Under the pieces are notes generated by a model that saw only the letters and a program-made list of their open reading frames with translations, did not search any database and had not been told where the DNA came from. 64,000 bases of DNA. It comes from Aurantiochytrium sp. KH105. Taxonomy: Eukaryota; Sar; Bigyra; Thraustochytrida; Thraustochytriidae. The stretch lies in the NCBI GenBank assembly GCA_003116975.1, contig BGKB01000021.1, forward strand, positions 496,001 to 560,000, written 5' to 3'. The number at the start of each line of letters is the position of its first letter. The stretch's first letter is position 1. Made by a program: the position numbers and the translations under genes. Of this stretch, positions 49,089-58,873 are shown piece after piece.

Positions 49089-49522
49089 CCTTGCAGCGTC
49101 GCCGCTGTGCGCGCCTGCAGCTCCGTACGCGTCTGCAGCTCCGTACGCGCCTGCAGCTCCGTACGCGGTTCGTCTTTGTCCTGTGAGAGTGAGTTGTGAG
49201 TTTACGTCCCGGACTCACAGTGTCATCAAAAAGCTCCCCTCGCTCACAAGTCAAGATCGGTCACGACTGATCAAGACCCACAAAAAAATCGGCCAGACAA
49301 GATGAACGAGTCTACGAGCGTGAAGTAGAGTTGTGGAACGGAGTGAAAGAAGAAGAAGAAGAAGAAAAGACATAATGAATGGCTGAAGGAATAAAGAAAT
49401 GAATGACAAACCTTGGTTCACTCACAAAGAAGAAGAAGAAGAAGAAGAAGAAGAAGAAGAAGAAAACACATAATGAATGGATGAAGGAATAAAGGAATGA
49501 ATGAGAGAAAACCTTGGTTCGC
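49089..49522. other. Intergenic region with tandem duplications
   Basis: Next to the sulfotransferase start there are three copies of a ~18-bp CTGCAGCTCCGTACGCG-type unit (about 49118-49167). Further on there are two ~95-bp copies of a sequence containing (GAA)n, CATAATGAATGG, GAAGGAATAAAG and ACCTTGGTTC (about 49335-49425 and 49430-49520). The second copy ends at the stop codon of the Frizzled-like gene. No gene is present. Confidence 0.7.
49335..49520. repeat. Tandem duplication (~95 bp) at the 3' end of the Frizzled-like gene
   Basis: Both copies contain a GAA run, CATAATGAATGG.TGAAGGAATAAAG.AATGAATGA and ACCTTGGTTC.CTCA. The second copy reaches the receptor stop codon, so the duplication involved the gene's terminus and 3' UTR. 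The GAA run is longer in the second copy (about 49428-49461). Confidence 0.85.
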
Positions 49523-52500
49523 TCAAATACGGAAGTCGTACGGCGTAGGCGCCTGAGGGCCGCCCATACCCGGTGGCGGCGTGGCAGGTGGTGATGGTGG
49601 CATTGCGTTTGGTGCAGCGACCGAGTAAAAGGAAGAGTTGTTGCGCGAGCCAAACGAGGAAGGCGTCATTTGAAAGGAGGCCATCTGCCTCGTGTTGGTT
49701 TCCTTGGACTTTGAGCCCTTGGAAAAACTGTGGTCCGTGGTGTCGACCGTCGCCCGCGCGAGCTCGTCGCGGAGACCGAGCTTGGCGGCCCACAGCTGGT
49801 AGTTGCGCTTATGCATGCCAAAGACAATAAAGATGAGAATGCTCTGGCTCATAATCACACAAAAGGTAAGCCAGAGTGATCCGCGACGCAATCCTCCAGG
49901 TTGCGTGAAACCACAACCGACCTGATCCCCGGGCGCATCAATGAGCATGCTGATGTCAGCAGCAGGGTTCGTGGCCGGGTCAGTAATGCCGTTGGCAAAG
50001 TTGGTCAAAAGGCAAGTCACCCACGCCGTGGCCTGCTCCGTGTAGGTGTCCTCCATAAAGAAATTGGTAAAGCGAAAGAAGAAGATGTTGAGCCACACAA
50101 AGATGAAGAGCAGCACAAAAAGCATTGGCGTACGGTACATGGCAAGACGCTTGGCACGGCGTGCGCTCGCGGTGGTGCCCTGGTTCAAATGTGACGACTG
50201 GTTCACATGTCGCATAATAGTGTAGATGACGCGGCCCATCATGATCGAGCCAGCCACAAAGCAGCAGGCAATGAACATGTAAAAGCCCACCCACTCCACA
50301 ATCGTGCCCGATTCCTCTGTGATCAGCGCCCAGGGAGTCGGGGGCTGGAACCCGAGTTCGCGAAGACCGGCAATAACAGACGTCGAGATGATGGGAACGC
50401 TCCAAGCAAACGCGTGGTACTGGCGACGATTCGCGTCGGTGCTGCGCGCGCCCCACACAAGCTTACGGTAGAGATCCAAGGCCTGACAAAGCCACCAGGC
50501 GCAGAGCGCAATGGCAAAGAAGACCAACCACAGAGCCTGAAAAACCGCGAGTGTAAAACCACTGTTCTTGAGCGTGTTGGGCCGCGAGTTGTCGAGGCAA
50601 AGGTTGTCGGTGGGATTGAAGTCCTTGGTACTCACCATCGCAAGCATGGCCACGGAAATGTTGAACGAGCAAATCGAGAGCCAAAAGGTCATGTACTGCT
50701 TGCTCTTTTCTTGGAATATAGCCCAGGTGGCAATCATAAAGGCGCTCATGAGCACGCCCATGAGGCTCAGCACAAACTGCACCGTTCCAAAGGTCTGCAT
50801 ATCGTCCCTCGTGAGCATCGTTCCCAAGCACGGAAGTGCGCAGCACGAAGCACTGTTAATTGTCTCGGCAGTTGGCGAGTCAGGCACGACGAGCGGACTC
50901 GGGCACTCGCAAAACTCTCCCTGCAGCTCAGCGAGCTCGGCGTCGGTCATGGAGTCCTTGTACAGCGCCTTGCTGATCGTTGGCTCGCTAACATCACTTT
51001 GCATCGATGGGAGGGGGTTGATCACGGCCCCGTTAAAAGCGCCAGCGTCAAGGCTCACCGAGGTCGGGTCGTTGATCATAGCCACGTAATCTCCGAGGCT
51101 ACCGAGGGAGGCTGGGTTCGCAAACGTCTGCGTGGTCTCCGGGAAGCTTTCGAGGCCGTTAAAACTGTTGAGGCAGCCCCAAAAGGAGTCTTCGCCGTTC
51201 GGGCAGGCCGTCTCGTTGAGCACACCGTCGCAAACCGGCTGCGCAGCTGCGGGCAACGAGGGCAAGATGCTGGCACATTCCGTGGCGTAGCGCGCGCACA
51301 CGTCTCGTGACACAAAGCGGGGCAACGCGTATGTGAGTGGGATCTGGTTATTGGCGCGCGCCGAGGCGAGGTCTGTGGCGTCGCAGCCCCCGAACTCATC
51401 AGGGACAAGGCAAAGCGACTTGTACTGTGGCTTCATGAGTCCCTGGCCGCAGGCGTACTCGCGGAAAGCCGCCTGGCAACGCACGGAGGCCCACTTGGGG
51501 AAAATCCCGACGCTGTAGTTGATGCGCAGCAAGAGACAGTCACGCGAGTTGTAAGCGCTGTAGCCGGCGTACGTGCACAACGGCGAGCTTGCGGGATAGT
51601 TGGCAAACTTGGGCGTTCCCTCCCACTCGACCGGGCAGCTCTCCGCGTCCCAAGTTCCAAGGTCAGGTTCGGCCACCGTCGATTCCATGCGGGAGGAAAG
51701 GGGGCCCATGCCCACAGTGGATGGCACGTAAAACGCGCGCGGGTACGTGTCCGTCTTTCCAGAGCTGAGGCAGGCGCTAGCTTCCGCTTCAGTCGCGCCT
51801 GTCACCAGCTGCATGAGCTGGTCGCGAGATGCAAGCGAATGGATGAGCGTAAGATCCTGATTGTCGTCATAGCCGGGGGCTGTGGTGCTCTCGTATCCTA
51901 CAACTTTGGCGCACACCGATGACTCGGGCAGCACGTCGAAAGTTTTCTCAAGCTCGGCCGCATCGGCCGCCGGCGTAGTGCAGCCATACACAGCTGCGAC
52001 ATCTGCGCAAGAGAGCGTGGCACCGGAGCCGTTGGGAGCACAGTTGTCGGCTCCGTTGGCAGCTTCGGCCTTGCCAATTTGCGCGTCGATGACCGCTGCG
52101 AGGCCGCTCTGTTCGTCCTCCGGAAAGATATCAAGCGTCAATGTGGCCGAGACCATGACCGTCGCCTCGCACGAGGGCGACAAATTGAGCGCCTTGAGGG
52201 CATTGAGCGTGTACGGAGTCTGGAGACAGGTAGCATTAAAGCTGCCGCCACATTGGGCCAGCATGGCCGAGTACTCGAGCAAAACGGCGGAGTCCTCTGA
52301 GCCTCCAGTTATGGCCGAGAGCATCGACGGATAGAACATGCCAGACACAAGCGGGCAGTCGCCTGCGACAGTGACTCCGAAAACAGAGGAAGGCTCATTG
52401 GGGCTCACGAGCGAAAGCTTTTCGCACGACTCGCGACATGGGAAGACGGGCAGGGCCACGCCGCACACACTCGTGCTTTCGTCCCAGAACAGAGATGCCG

Positions 52501-52903
52501 TGTCGCAGTCGCCCTCGGTGATGGGGTACGAGCTGGCGTAGTCGGTTGCGACTTCGGCATCGGTATCGAGAAAGAAGGCGGGCACAGTCTGGCACTTGGG
52601 GAATTTCGCCATGCACACGGTCTGCTTAAGCGCGGAACCGCACGATGTCGGCAGCAATTTGAGCAGGAGCGCGAGCGTGCTGTCTCCGCCGGTCAAGCTC
52701 GCAAAGGCATCGAGCTCCATTTCCGTCTGCGTCATGGACGCGTTCGCCGCAAAGTACCTGTAGTCGACCACACCTGCGCAGAGGCCCAGGGAGCCGTCGA
52801 CAAAGTCCTCATACGTCCTGCACTCCTGGGCTTGCGCCACGGCGAGCACGACGGCCGTCGCCACCAAGGCGGCGAGCCGCCTCGCGCCCGAGGTCGCCGC
52901 CAT
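49523..52903 (-). CDS. Frizzled/Smoothened-like seven-transmembrane receptor
   Basis: A 1126-residue protein. A signal peptide (MAATSGARRLAALVATAVVL, cleaved near AQAQ) is followed by a Frizzled-type cysteine-rich region (CRTYEDFVDGSLGLCAGVVD, LPTSCGSALKQTVCMAKFPK). A long Cys-rich ectodomain includes a second CRD-like block near residues 440-560 (RCQAAFREYACGQG, FVSRDVCARYATEC). Seven hydrophobic segments lie at about 700-1050, for example TFGTVQFVLSLMGVLMSAFM, FWLSICSFNISVAMLAMVS and MLFVLLFIFVWLNIFFFRF. The cytoplasmic tail is short and Ser/Pro-rich. The KTxxxW motif used by animal Frizzled for Dishevelled is not present; the equivalent position has KRNYQLW. Similar receptors are known in Dictyostelium, so a Wnt pathway should not be assumed. 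The ligand is unknown. Confidence 0.88.
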   Translation of the reverse strand: MAATSGARRLAALVATAVVLAVAQAQECRTYEDFVDGSLGLCAGVVDYRYFAANASMTQTEMELDAFASLTGGDSTLALLLKLLPTSCGSALKQTVCMAKFPKCQTVPAFFLDTDAEVATDYASSYPITEGDCDTASLFWDESTSVCGVALPVFPCRESCEKLSLVSPNEPSSVFGVTVAGDCPLVSGMFYPSMLSAITGGSEDSAVLLEYSAMLAQCGGSFNATCLQTPYTLNALKALNLSPSCEATVMVSATLTLDIFPEDEQSGLAAVIDAQIGKAEAANGADNCAPNGSGATLSCADVAAVYGCTTPAADAAELEKTFDVLPESSVCAKVVGYESTTAPGYDDNQDLTLIHSLASRDQLMQLVTGATEAEASACLSSGKTDTYPRAFYVPSTVGMGPLSSRMESTVAEPDLGTWDAESCPVEWEGTPKFANYPASSPLCTYAGYSAYNSRDCLLLRINYSVGIFPKWASVRCQAAFREYACGQGLMKPQYKSLCLVPDEFGGCDATDLASARANNQIPLTYALPRFVSRDVCARYATECASILPSLPAAAQPVCDGVLNETACPNGEDSFWGCLNSFNGLESFPETTQTFANPASLGSLGDYVAMINDPTSVSLDAGAFNGAVINPLPSMQSDVSEPTISKALYKDSMTDAELAELQGEFCECPSPLVVPDSPTAETINSASCCALPCLGTMLTRDDMQTFGTVQFVLSLMGVLMSAFMIATWAIFQEKSKQYMTFWLSICSFNISVAMLAMVSTKDFNPTDNLCLDNSRPNTLKNSGFTLAVFQALWLVFFAIALCAWWLCQALDLYRKLVWGARSTDANRRQYHAFAWSVPIISTSVIAGLRELGFQPPTPWALITEESGTIVEWVGFYMFIACCFVAGSIMMGRVIYTIMRHVNQSSHLNQGTTASARRAKRLAMYRTPMLFVLLFIFVWLNIFFFRFTNFFMEDTYTEQATAWVTCLLTNFANGITDPATNPAADISMLIDAPGDQVGCGFTQPGGLRRGSLWLTFCVIMSQSILIFIVFGMHKRNYQLWAAKLGLRDELARATVDTTDHSFSKGSKSKETNTRQMASFQMTPSSFGSRNNSSFYSVAAPNAMPPSPPATPPPGMGGPQAPTPYDFRI

Positions 52904-55900
52904 CGTCAGCCCCAGTCACGTCGGGCCTCCTCTGCTCCACTCCGTCCTGGCTCCGCGGCGGAGCAAGCTCGCTTGTGTGTTTGCTCGCCGGCCCGGTCGA
53001 CTCCGCGGCTGCCCGAGTGCCTGCTGGCTGGGTGGGTTGTGTGTTTGTCTCTGCTGCTCGCTCTTGTGCACGCCGAGGCCGGTCTCACCAAAGCGAGACA
53101 CGCGCGGCTGGTTCAGGCACGCGATCTCGGAGCTGACTCCGCGGCACGCGCCTCGCTCGCCTCGCCTCGCTCGCGCCTGCTCTCGCCTCGCGCGCGCTCT
53201 GCCCGCGTCTGAGCCTGCGTGCGTGCGTGCCGGCCGGAGCGGCGTGCGCGCGGCGGCTGCGCGCGATGAGGCGGATGGACGGCGGCGCGGGATGGATGGG
53301 ACGGGATGGAATGGAATGGAAATGGAGCTCGGCGCCTGGAGTGGGACGCGGGCAGGCTCTCCTCCTGCTCTGCTCCGCTCCTCTCTCGCGCGGCTTCCCG
53401 CGCCCTCGCCGCGTTGGAAAGCTGGCCGCCGACGCGCTCGCGCCGAACGGGGCGGAGCGGGCGGGAGAAGGGGAGGCGAAGGGAGCGGCCCTGGAGCAGC
53501 TGCGCTGCCGCTCGGCCGAGTGCGGAGAGTCGCGGGTTTGCGGCTTTGCTGCGGCGGCGGCCGAGGGGAAGTATCGATGGCGGAGGCGATGCGAAGGAGG
53601 AAAGGGGAGGAAAGGAGAGGCGAGGAGGCGAGGCCGGGGCCGCTCGCGGAGGAGGTCGACGCGGAGGCGACGAGGAGGAGGAGGAGGAGGAGGAGGAGGA
53701 GGAGGAGAGCAGAAATCGGAGAGCGAGCGAGCGAGCGAGCGAGAGAGAGACGCGAGCGAGACGCGAGCGAGACACGCGCGAGCCTGGGCATTATGGAGGC
53801 GGAAAAAAAAATTGACAACAGAAGGAGGGGCGGGGGTACGGAAGGAGAGTTGATGGAACACCGGGGTGAAGATCCGGAGGGTTGCAGGGGGGGAGATAGA
53901 GGCCGTGCGTGCGAAAGGTGCGAAGTGCCCTATGTACGGGGAGCAGGCGTCCCCCGGAGTCGAGGGTGAGAAGTGACCTCCGCGCGCACACAATCTGTCG
54001 TGCTGCAGCTGGCAGTGGCAGTGTGGCTGGCGCTCTCCTTCCTTGCCCTGCTTTGCTCTGCTTTGCTTTGCCAAAACAAAACAAAACAGCGCAACACAAC
54101 ACAGAGCAAACGAGAATCGCTATCGCAGTTGCATTGCCATCACTCTTCTCTGTCAGTCAGTGGGCAGCATAAGTTTCTTCAAGAATGTGCGCCTGTTTCT
54201 AGCTAGCCTCGAGGAGCGAGTTCCGGGTCGCCGTTCACGATGTGTCGACCATGAACGGATGGATGTGGATGTGACTGCGGCCGTGGCGGCTGGCGGATGG
54301 TGTGGATGGTGGATGGACGGTGGATCAAGAGTTGCACGAGGAAGTACTTCCAGGGGTACTCTTTCGTCTTCAAAAGTTGCAGTTGCTCTTTCATTGGTTG
54401 CTGTTTTCGCGCAAGTCGGCTTCCGCAGTTGTCGCAGTTGCGTGCGAGAGCGGTGCGGATGCGGCCATGACTTTGACGCGGACGCGAACAGTGCAAATCT
54501 GGCGGGGTGTCAAGAGAAGTGGCAGCTGCCATGGCTGCAGACTGAGCGCATGCCGCATCTTGGCGTCGGAGAAAGCCAAGGCGTAGTACAGGATGGATGG
54601 AGAGCCGTGCCTGTGCCAAGATCGGCACCGTCGGTAGCCATGGTGGCTCTGGTCGCTGCCGCCATCGATCGATGTTGAGCAGCGTCGTAGAAGAGTCAAG
54701 AGGAGCATTGCTGGTGCATGCAAGAGGACGGGACGCGATCATCACCGCACTGCCACGCGGCAGCACAGCTCAGCACAGCACAGAGAGCGGCGACCAGCGC
54801 GGCTCAAGAGGCAAGAAGCTGCAGCTGCTGCTGCTGCTACATGCCGGAAGCGCGTGCCACGAAGCGCGTCTCGGAAGTGCTGCACGCGGAAACGATCGCA
54901 GGCGTGAACAGACGCAAATCGCTCCCCTGTCAACGCGGAGTTTAGGTTTCGTGCATGTCCTCGACTTGCGCACCCCCGCGTTGTGCAGTCTGCTATCAAA
55001 ATAGTTTCTCAACCGGCCGAAACCACTTCGTCATAACGGCAATTTTGCTAGCTACTATCCAACTTTCGAGGATCTCGATCGAGCGAGACAGCGAGCAAGA
55101 AAAATTCATACTGACAGCCTGTGAACAGCCAGTCTCCATGCAACTATCTCCCCGCCGCCGCTAGCCAGCCATGCCTGCGAGCTCGACCGTCAGCAGCAAC
55201 GGCGAGGACCGAGGTCGGTTCCGCTTCGATATATCCCGAAAACTTGTAAAGGCACTTGTAAGTGACTTTAGAACCTTGAGAACGTGGTGCTTCTATTAAA
55301 GAATGTTGTATCTCCCACTGAAAGTGCCTCTAGAACCCTCAATTCCGCCTACTTCGACCGTCCCTTACTCATCTACATCTGCAAACCGTGCAATGCCACT
55401 GGGTCTGGTCTTGCAGACGTGCTTAAAGAAAGGGAGCCCCACGTTTCGGCAGCATCGTTGAGTGTTGGTTAGAGCAGCTGCGACAAAGGCTAGAATGTTG
55501 TCCTTTCTGACAGCAGAACAAAGACGCCTTCGTCAGTGACGCCCAAAACTTTGAGGAGACCAATCCGCCATCGCGGCTCGCGCCCGCCGCGACGGGGCGC
55601 GTCGCGAGAGGCCTGGGAGGGCCGCTCCCGCTCGCCCGAGCGCGTGTTTTTCGAGTGACGCGTCCATCCTCGCCGTCTTCGAGCGCTGGGGCGAGGAGCA
55701 GCCGCTGCAGTGCGTGCCTGACGCGCGGCGAGGCGGCTCGCCATCGTCTATGCTCGGATCGGCACGCACCCAAGTGTTGGAAACTTGAGCCAGCCCAGCC
55801 CAGCCCAGCCACGCCTCGCCTCGCCTCGCCTCGCCACGCCTCCTCGCGCGACCTGGCGAGCTCGGCCCGGCCGGCAGCCGCGCAGACGAGAGAGCGGGCG

Positions 55901-56429
55901 GAGGTGTCCTCGTCTCGGCCGGGCTCAGCCGGTCAGCAGGCACGCAAGATACGTGGCGAGCGAGCGAGCGCGCCCCGCCCAACCCGCCATAGTAGAAGCC
56001 AAAAACCGAGCACAGAACACACACACACACAGAAGTTGAGACGCCGAAAAGAACACGCGGCTGCAGCACCGCGGCGGCCGGCAACCACGACAGCACGAGT
56101 TCGAAACAGCCCGGGCCTGCCTTGCCGGGCTTGCAAACGCTAAAACGTCGAACTCGAGCGTGGCGTAGCTGGCCGGCTGTCGAGCTGGCTGACTGACGTC
56201 GAGAGCTGGCCAGACTCAGATACCAACGTTTTTTTGGGGCGGGGGGGGAAGGGAAGGGAGGCGACGAGAGTGGTTCTTGTGACTGACTGCGCGCTCGTGG
56301 TCCCTCGCTGCGAGGCGTGCTCAGCAGCGTTTGCAATTTGATTCCTGCGAGCTCTGAGGCTAAGCAAGAGTCTCTCCTCTCTCTCTCTCTCTCTCTCTTC
56401 AGCAGTAGCTTCATCTTCAGCCACGTACC
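52904..56429. other. Gene-poor 3.5-kb region upstream of two divergent genes
   Basis: Contains GC-rich DNA next to the receptor start, (GAG)n at about 53670-53706 and GAGC repeats just after it, an AAAACA-rich stretch near 54072-54090, CAGCCC/CTCGCC repeats near 55795-55840, and (CT)n at about 56376-56399 before the MYB start. The last is followed by TTCAG twice, so a 5'-UTR intron acceptor is possible. Long frames at 52.9-54.1 kb and 55.5-56.4 kb on both strands are compositional and carry no domains. Confidence 0.55.
53670..53706. repeat. (GAG)n trinucleotide repeat
   Basis: About 12 GAG units, flanked by GAGC tetranucleotide repeats. Confidence 0.9.
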
Positions 56430-58850
56430 ATGCTTCAAGAAAAGGTGCTCAACATCCTAGCTAGGTCTTTTCCTCACGAGGAGAAAGCGCTTCTTCGGAA
56501 AACCTCGGAAAGCATCATGCACATCGTCATGCAGGACGATTCGACAGTGCCTCGACCACGAAAGCAAGCCAAGAGGAGCCGGAGTGTCACGCAACATCCA
56601 CAAAGAAGCACCTCTTCGTCTTTGAGCAGTCCACAGCAAGAGACTGATGTTGCTCCGCACCGACTGGCCTCGGCCGAACCAGCACATGCAGAACCTTCGC
56701 CACGACTTTCCCACGTATCTGCACCTGAAGATGTACAAGCCGCTCAGGCCAATCGTCTGCGCCAGGGCGACGAAGAAAGTCTTGAAGAGCGAAAGAAAAA
56801 AATCAAAATCCCCCAAAAATGGACTCCAGAGGAAGACGAGCAGCTTCGACAAGCCGTGGACAAAATTGGCGCTCACAAGTGGAAGACCGTTGCGACGCTT
56901 GTCGAAGGGAGAGACCATGTGCAGTGTTTGCAAAGGTGGAACAAAGTCTTGCAACCTGGTCTTGTCAAAGGTCCGTGGACTCCTAGCGAAGACGATCTAC
57001 TTCGCCAGCTTGTGCTCGATGAAAAAATCACGGTCTGGAAAGCTGTCGCAGCCCGCGTTCCTGGCCGGACCCCGAAACAGTGTCGCGAGCGATGGAAGCT
57101 GAGTCTTGACCCTGCTATCAATCACACTCCTTTCACTTTGCAAGAAGACGAAAAGCTCGAAAAGCTTCATCGGGAGCTGGGCAATCGCTGGGCAGAAATC
57201 AGGCGTCATTTTGCGGGTCGCACGGAGAATGCTGTGAAAACCCGCCTGAAATCCATCATGCGCAGTCGTGCCCGCGAGTGGTCCCCCGAGCAAGACGCCA
57301 ACTTGCTTCGGTACTATGAAACCTATGGAAAGGACATCCGCGCGATCGCGACTTACTTTCCCGGGCGAACCAAGACCACGATTCGTCTTCGCATCAAGCA
57401 ACTCACTGAGACTATACCATTCGCGCTCGAAAGTGTGAGCAGTGAGTCACCCAAGCGCCAGCAGCACCAGCACCAGCACCAGCACCAGCACCAGCAGCAC
57501 GGGCTACAGGCCTCGCTTCAAAAACAGCAACAACAATTGTCTGCAGAACCTGCAGAGAGCGAAAACTTTCTTGGCGAAGCTTCACAGACCGTCGGAGTAG
57601 CCCATCCCGTGGCTGCTCGATTGAGTGCAAACTTCGAGGGCATGTCGGCCACGCCAACTGCGCATGATCTTGCTCTCGCAGCGTCGATGTTTGGCACGGG
57701 TGGACCGTCGCCACATCCGAGCGCGCCGGCGGCTTCAAGATTGGATCAACACGCGAATACCGCGCACGCATCACTTTGTTTTGCAGTTTCCCCGGCTGCA
57801 TTGGCCTCGCAGGGATCAGCTGAGCAGGCGCCTTCAGGCGCGCGTTCTGTTGCTGCTGCTGCTGCTACCGCTCCTAATGCTTCAAGCCTTGCGCCGAGCG
57901 CAGAGGCTCACAACTACCTTTCAAAGATTTCTTCCGATTCCATGACAGCCTTTTCAAGCAGTCCTTCAACGACAAGCGAAAGCGATCAGTACCAAAGCGC
58001 GAGTGCTGCACAGCTGGTTGACAAACCAAATCAGACAGCCAAAAGAGATGATCAGCGCACCGGCCAGTCATTTTTTGACGAAAACAGTGTGCATGTGAAC
58101 TTGGCCCATCGTGTTACCTCGGACGCATCGTGCCGAGACAATGCGCCACAGCACAAAATCAAGCGTCGAGCGCTAGGACTTTCTGTGGTCACCAATCCGC
58201 CCGCCATTGACCGACACGCGCGAGTGACCCCAGGTACAAGCTCGCCATGGAATATGTCCATGATTCTTGCAAGACCGACACCAAGACAACAGAGCACTTT
58301 CACCCCTATTGCTATCCATGCAGCGTGTCGCGGCGCCAATTTTGACCATCCTTTCTCGTCAACCACGCCAATTAGTGTCACCCCCGTTGGCGCGACTCAC
58401 CTGGCCTCATCGTTGGAAAGCGCCCCAGTATCAAGACCTGGAAGTGCACTCGCAAACGTCTATGGCGCCGCATCCGTCGCACGGCCGCTTGCGACTGCCT
58501 GCGATGTGAGTCCAGATGAATCGTCCCGTACCTCTGTCATTTCTTTTTCTCCTCATAATCCTTCTTCCCATCCTGAAGGGGAGAACGCGGGCTTTGCAGA
58601 TTTCGAGACGTACTCAAATCCCGCAAGGTCCACGGTGTCGCAAGCCGCGCCTCGAGATGCAATCGCAAATATTCCATCGAACATGCAGTCGCCAGCGAGC
58701 TGTCTCTCTGCCGGAAACCTTTTGCTCACCTCGCGAGCGCACAAGACGGTCTTTGATTTCCAAATGGATCCAGCGAGTCTTCACCCGCACCAACAAGACA
58801 TGGACGTCGCCACACCCACATTAGCAAAGGTTCGAGAGAACCGTTTCTAA
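56430..58850 (+). CDS. Four-repeat MYB (4R-MYB) DNA-binding protein
   Basis: An 806-residue nuclear protein. Four MYB/SANT repeats stand in tandem at about residues 130-330. R1 has KWTPEEDEQLRQAVDKIGAH, R2 GPWTPSEDDLLRQLVLDE, R3 TPFTLQEDEKLEKLHRELGN, and R4 REWSPEQDANLLRYYETYGK. Each ends in a recognition-helix pattern such as GRTPKQCRERW or GRTENAVKTRL. R1-R3 resemble the c-MYB type used in cell-cycle control. A fourth repeat is rarer (plant 4R-MYB, SNAPC4). The remaining ~470 residues are low-complexity (HQHQHQ, Ser, Ala) without a domain. The first ATG was used, giving a short helical N-terminus (MLQEKVLNILARSF). Target genes cannot be inferred. Confidence 0.93.
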   Translation: MLQEKVLNILARSFPHEEKALLRKTSESIMHIVMQDDSTVPRPRKQAKRSRSVTQHPQRSTSSSLSSPQQETDVAPHRLASAEPAHAEPSPRLSHVSAPEDVQAAQANRLRQGDEESLEERKKKIKIPQKWTPEEDEQLRQAVDKIGAHKWKTVATLVEGRDHVQCLQRWNKVLQPGLVKGPWTPSEDDLLRQLVLDEKITVWKAVAARVPGRTPKQCRERWKLSLDPAINHTPFTLQEDEKLEKLHRELGNRWAEIRRHFAGRTENAVKTRLKSIMRSRAREWSPEQDANLLRYYETYGKDIRAIATYFPGRTKTTIRLRIKQLTETIPFALESVSSESPKRQQHQHQHQHQHQQHGLQASLQKQQQQLSAEPAESENFLGEASQTVGVAHPVAARLSANFEGMSATPTAHDLALAASMFGTGGPSPHPSAPAASRLDQHANTAHASLCFAVSPAALASQGSAEQAPSGARSVAAAAATAPNASSLAPSAEAHNYLSKISSDSMTAFSSSPSTTSESDQYQSASAAQLVDKPNQTAKRDDQRTGQSFFDENSVHVNLAHRVTSDASCRDNAPQHKIKRRALGLSVVTNPPAIDRHARVTPGTSSPWNMSMILARPTPRQQSTFTPIAIHAACRGANFDHPFSSTTPISVTPVGATHLASSLESAPVSRPGSALANVYGAASVARPLATACDVSPDESSRTSVISFSPHNPSSHPEGENAGFADFETYSNPARSTVSQAAPRDAIANIPSNMQSPASCLSAGNLLLTSRAHKTVFDFQMDPASLHPHQQDMDVATPTLAKVRENRF

Positions 58851-58873
58851 TCAATTGAAATGTTTTACGTGTT

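Noticed and set aside
52916-54074. 300-330-codon open frames on both strands beside the receptor start
   Set aside because: GC-rich Arg/Ala/Ser frames on both strands over GAG and GAGC repeats; no domain and no consistent start.
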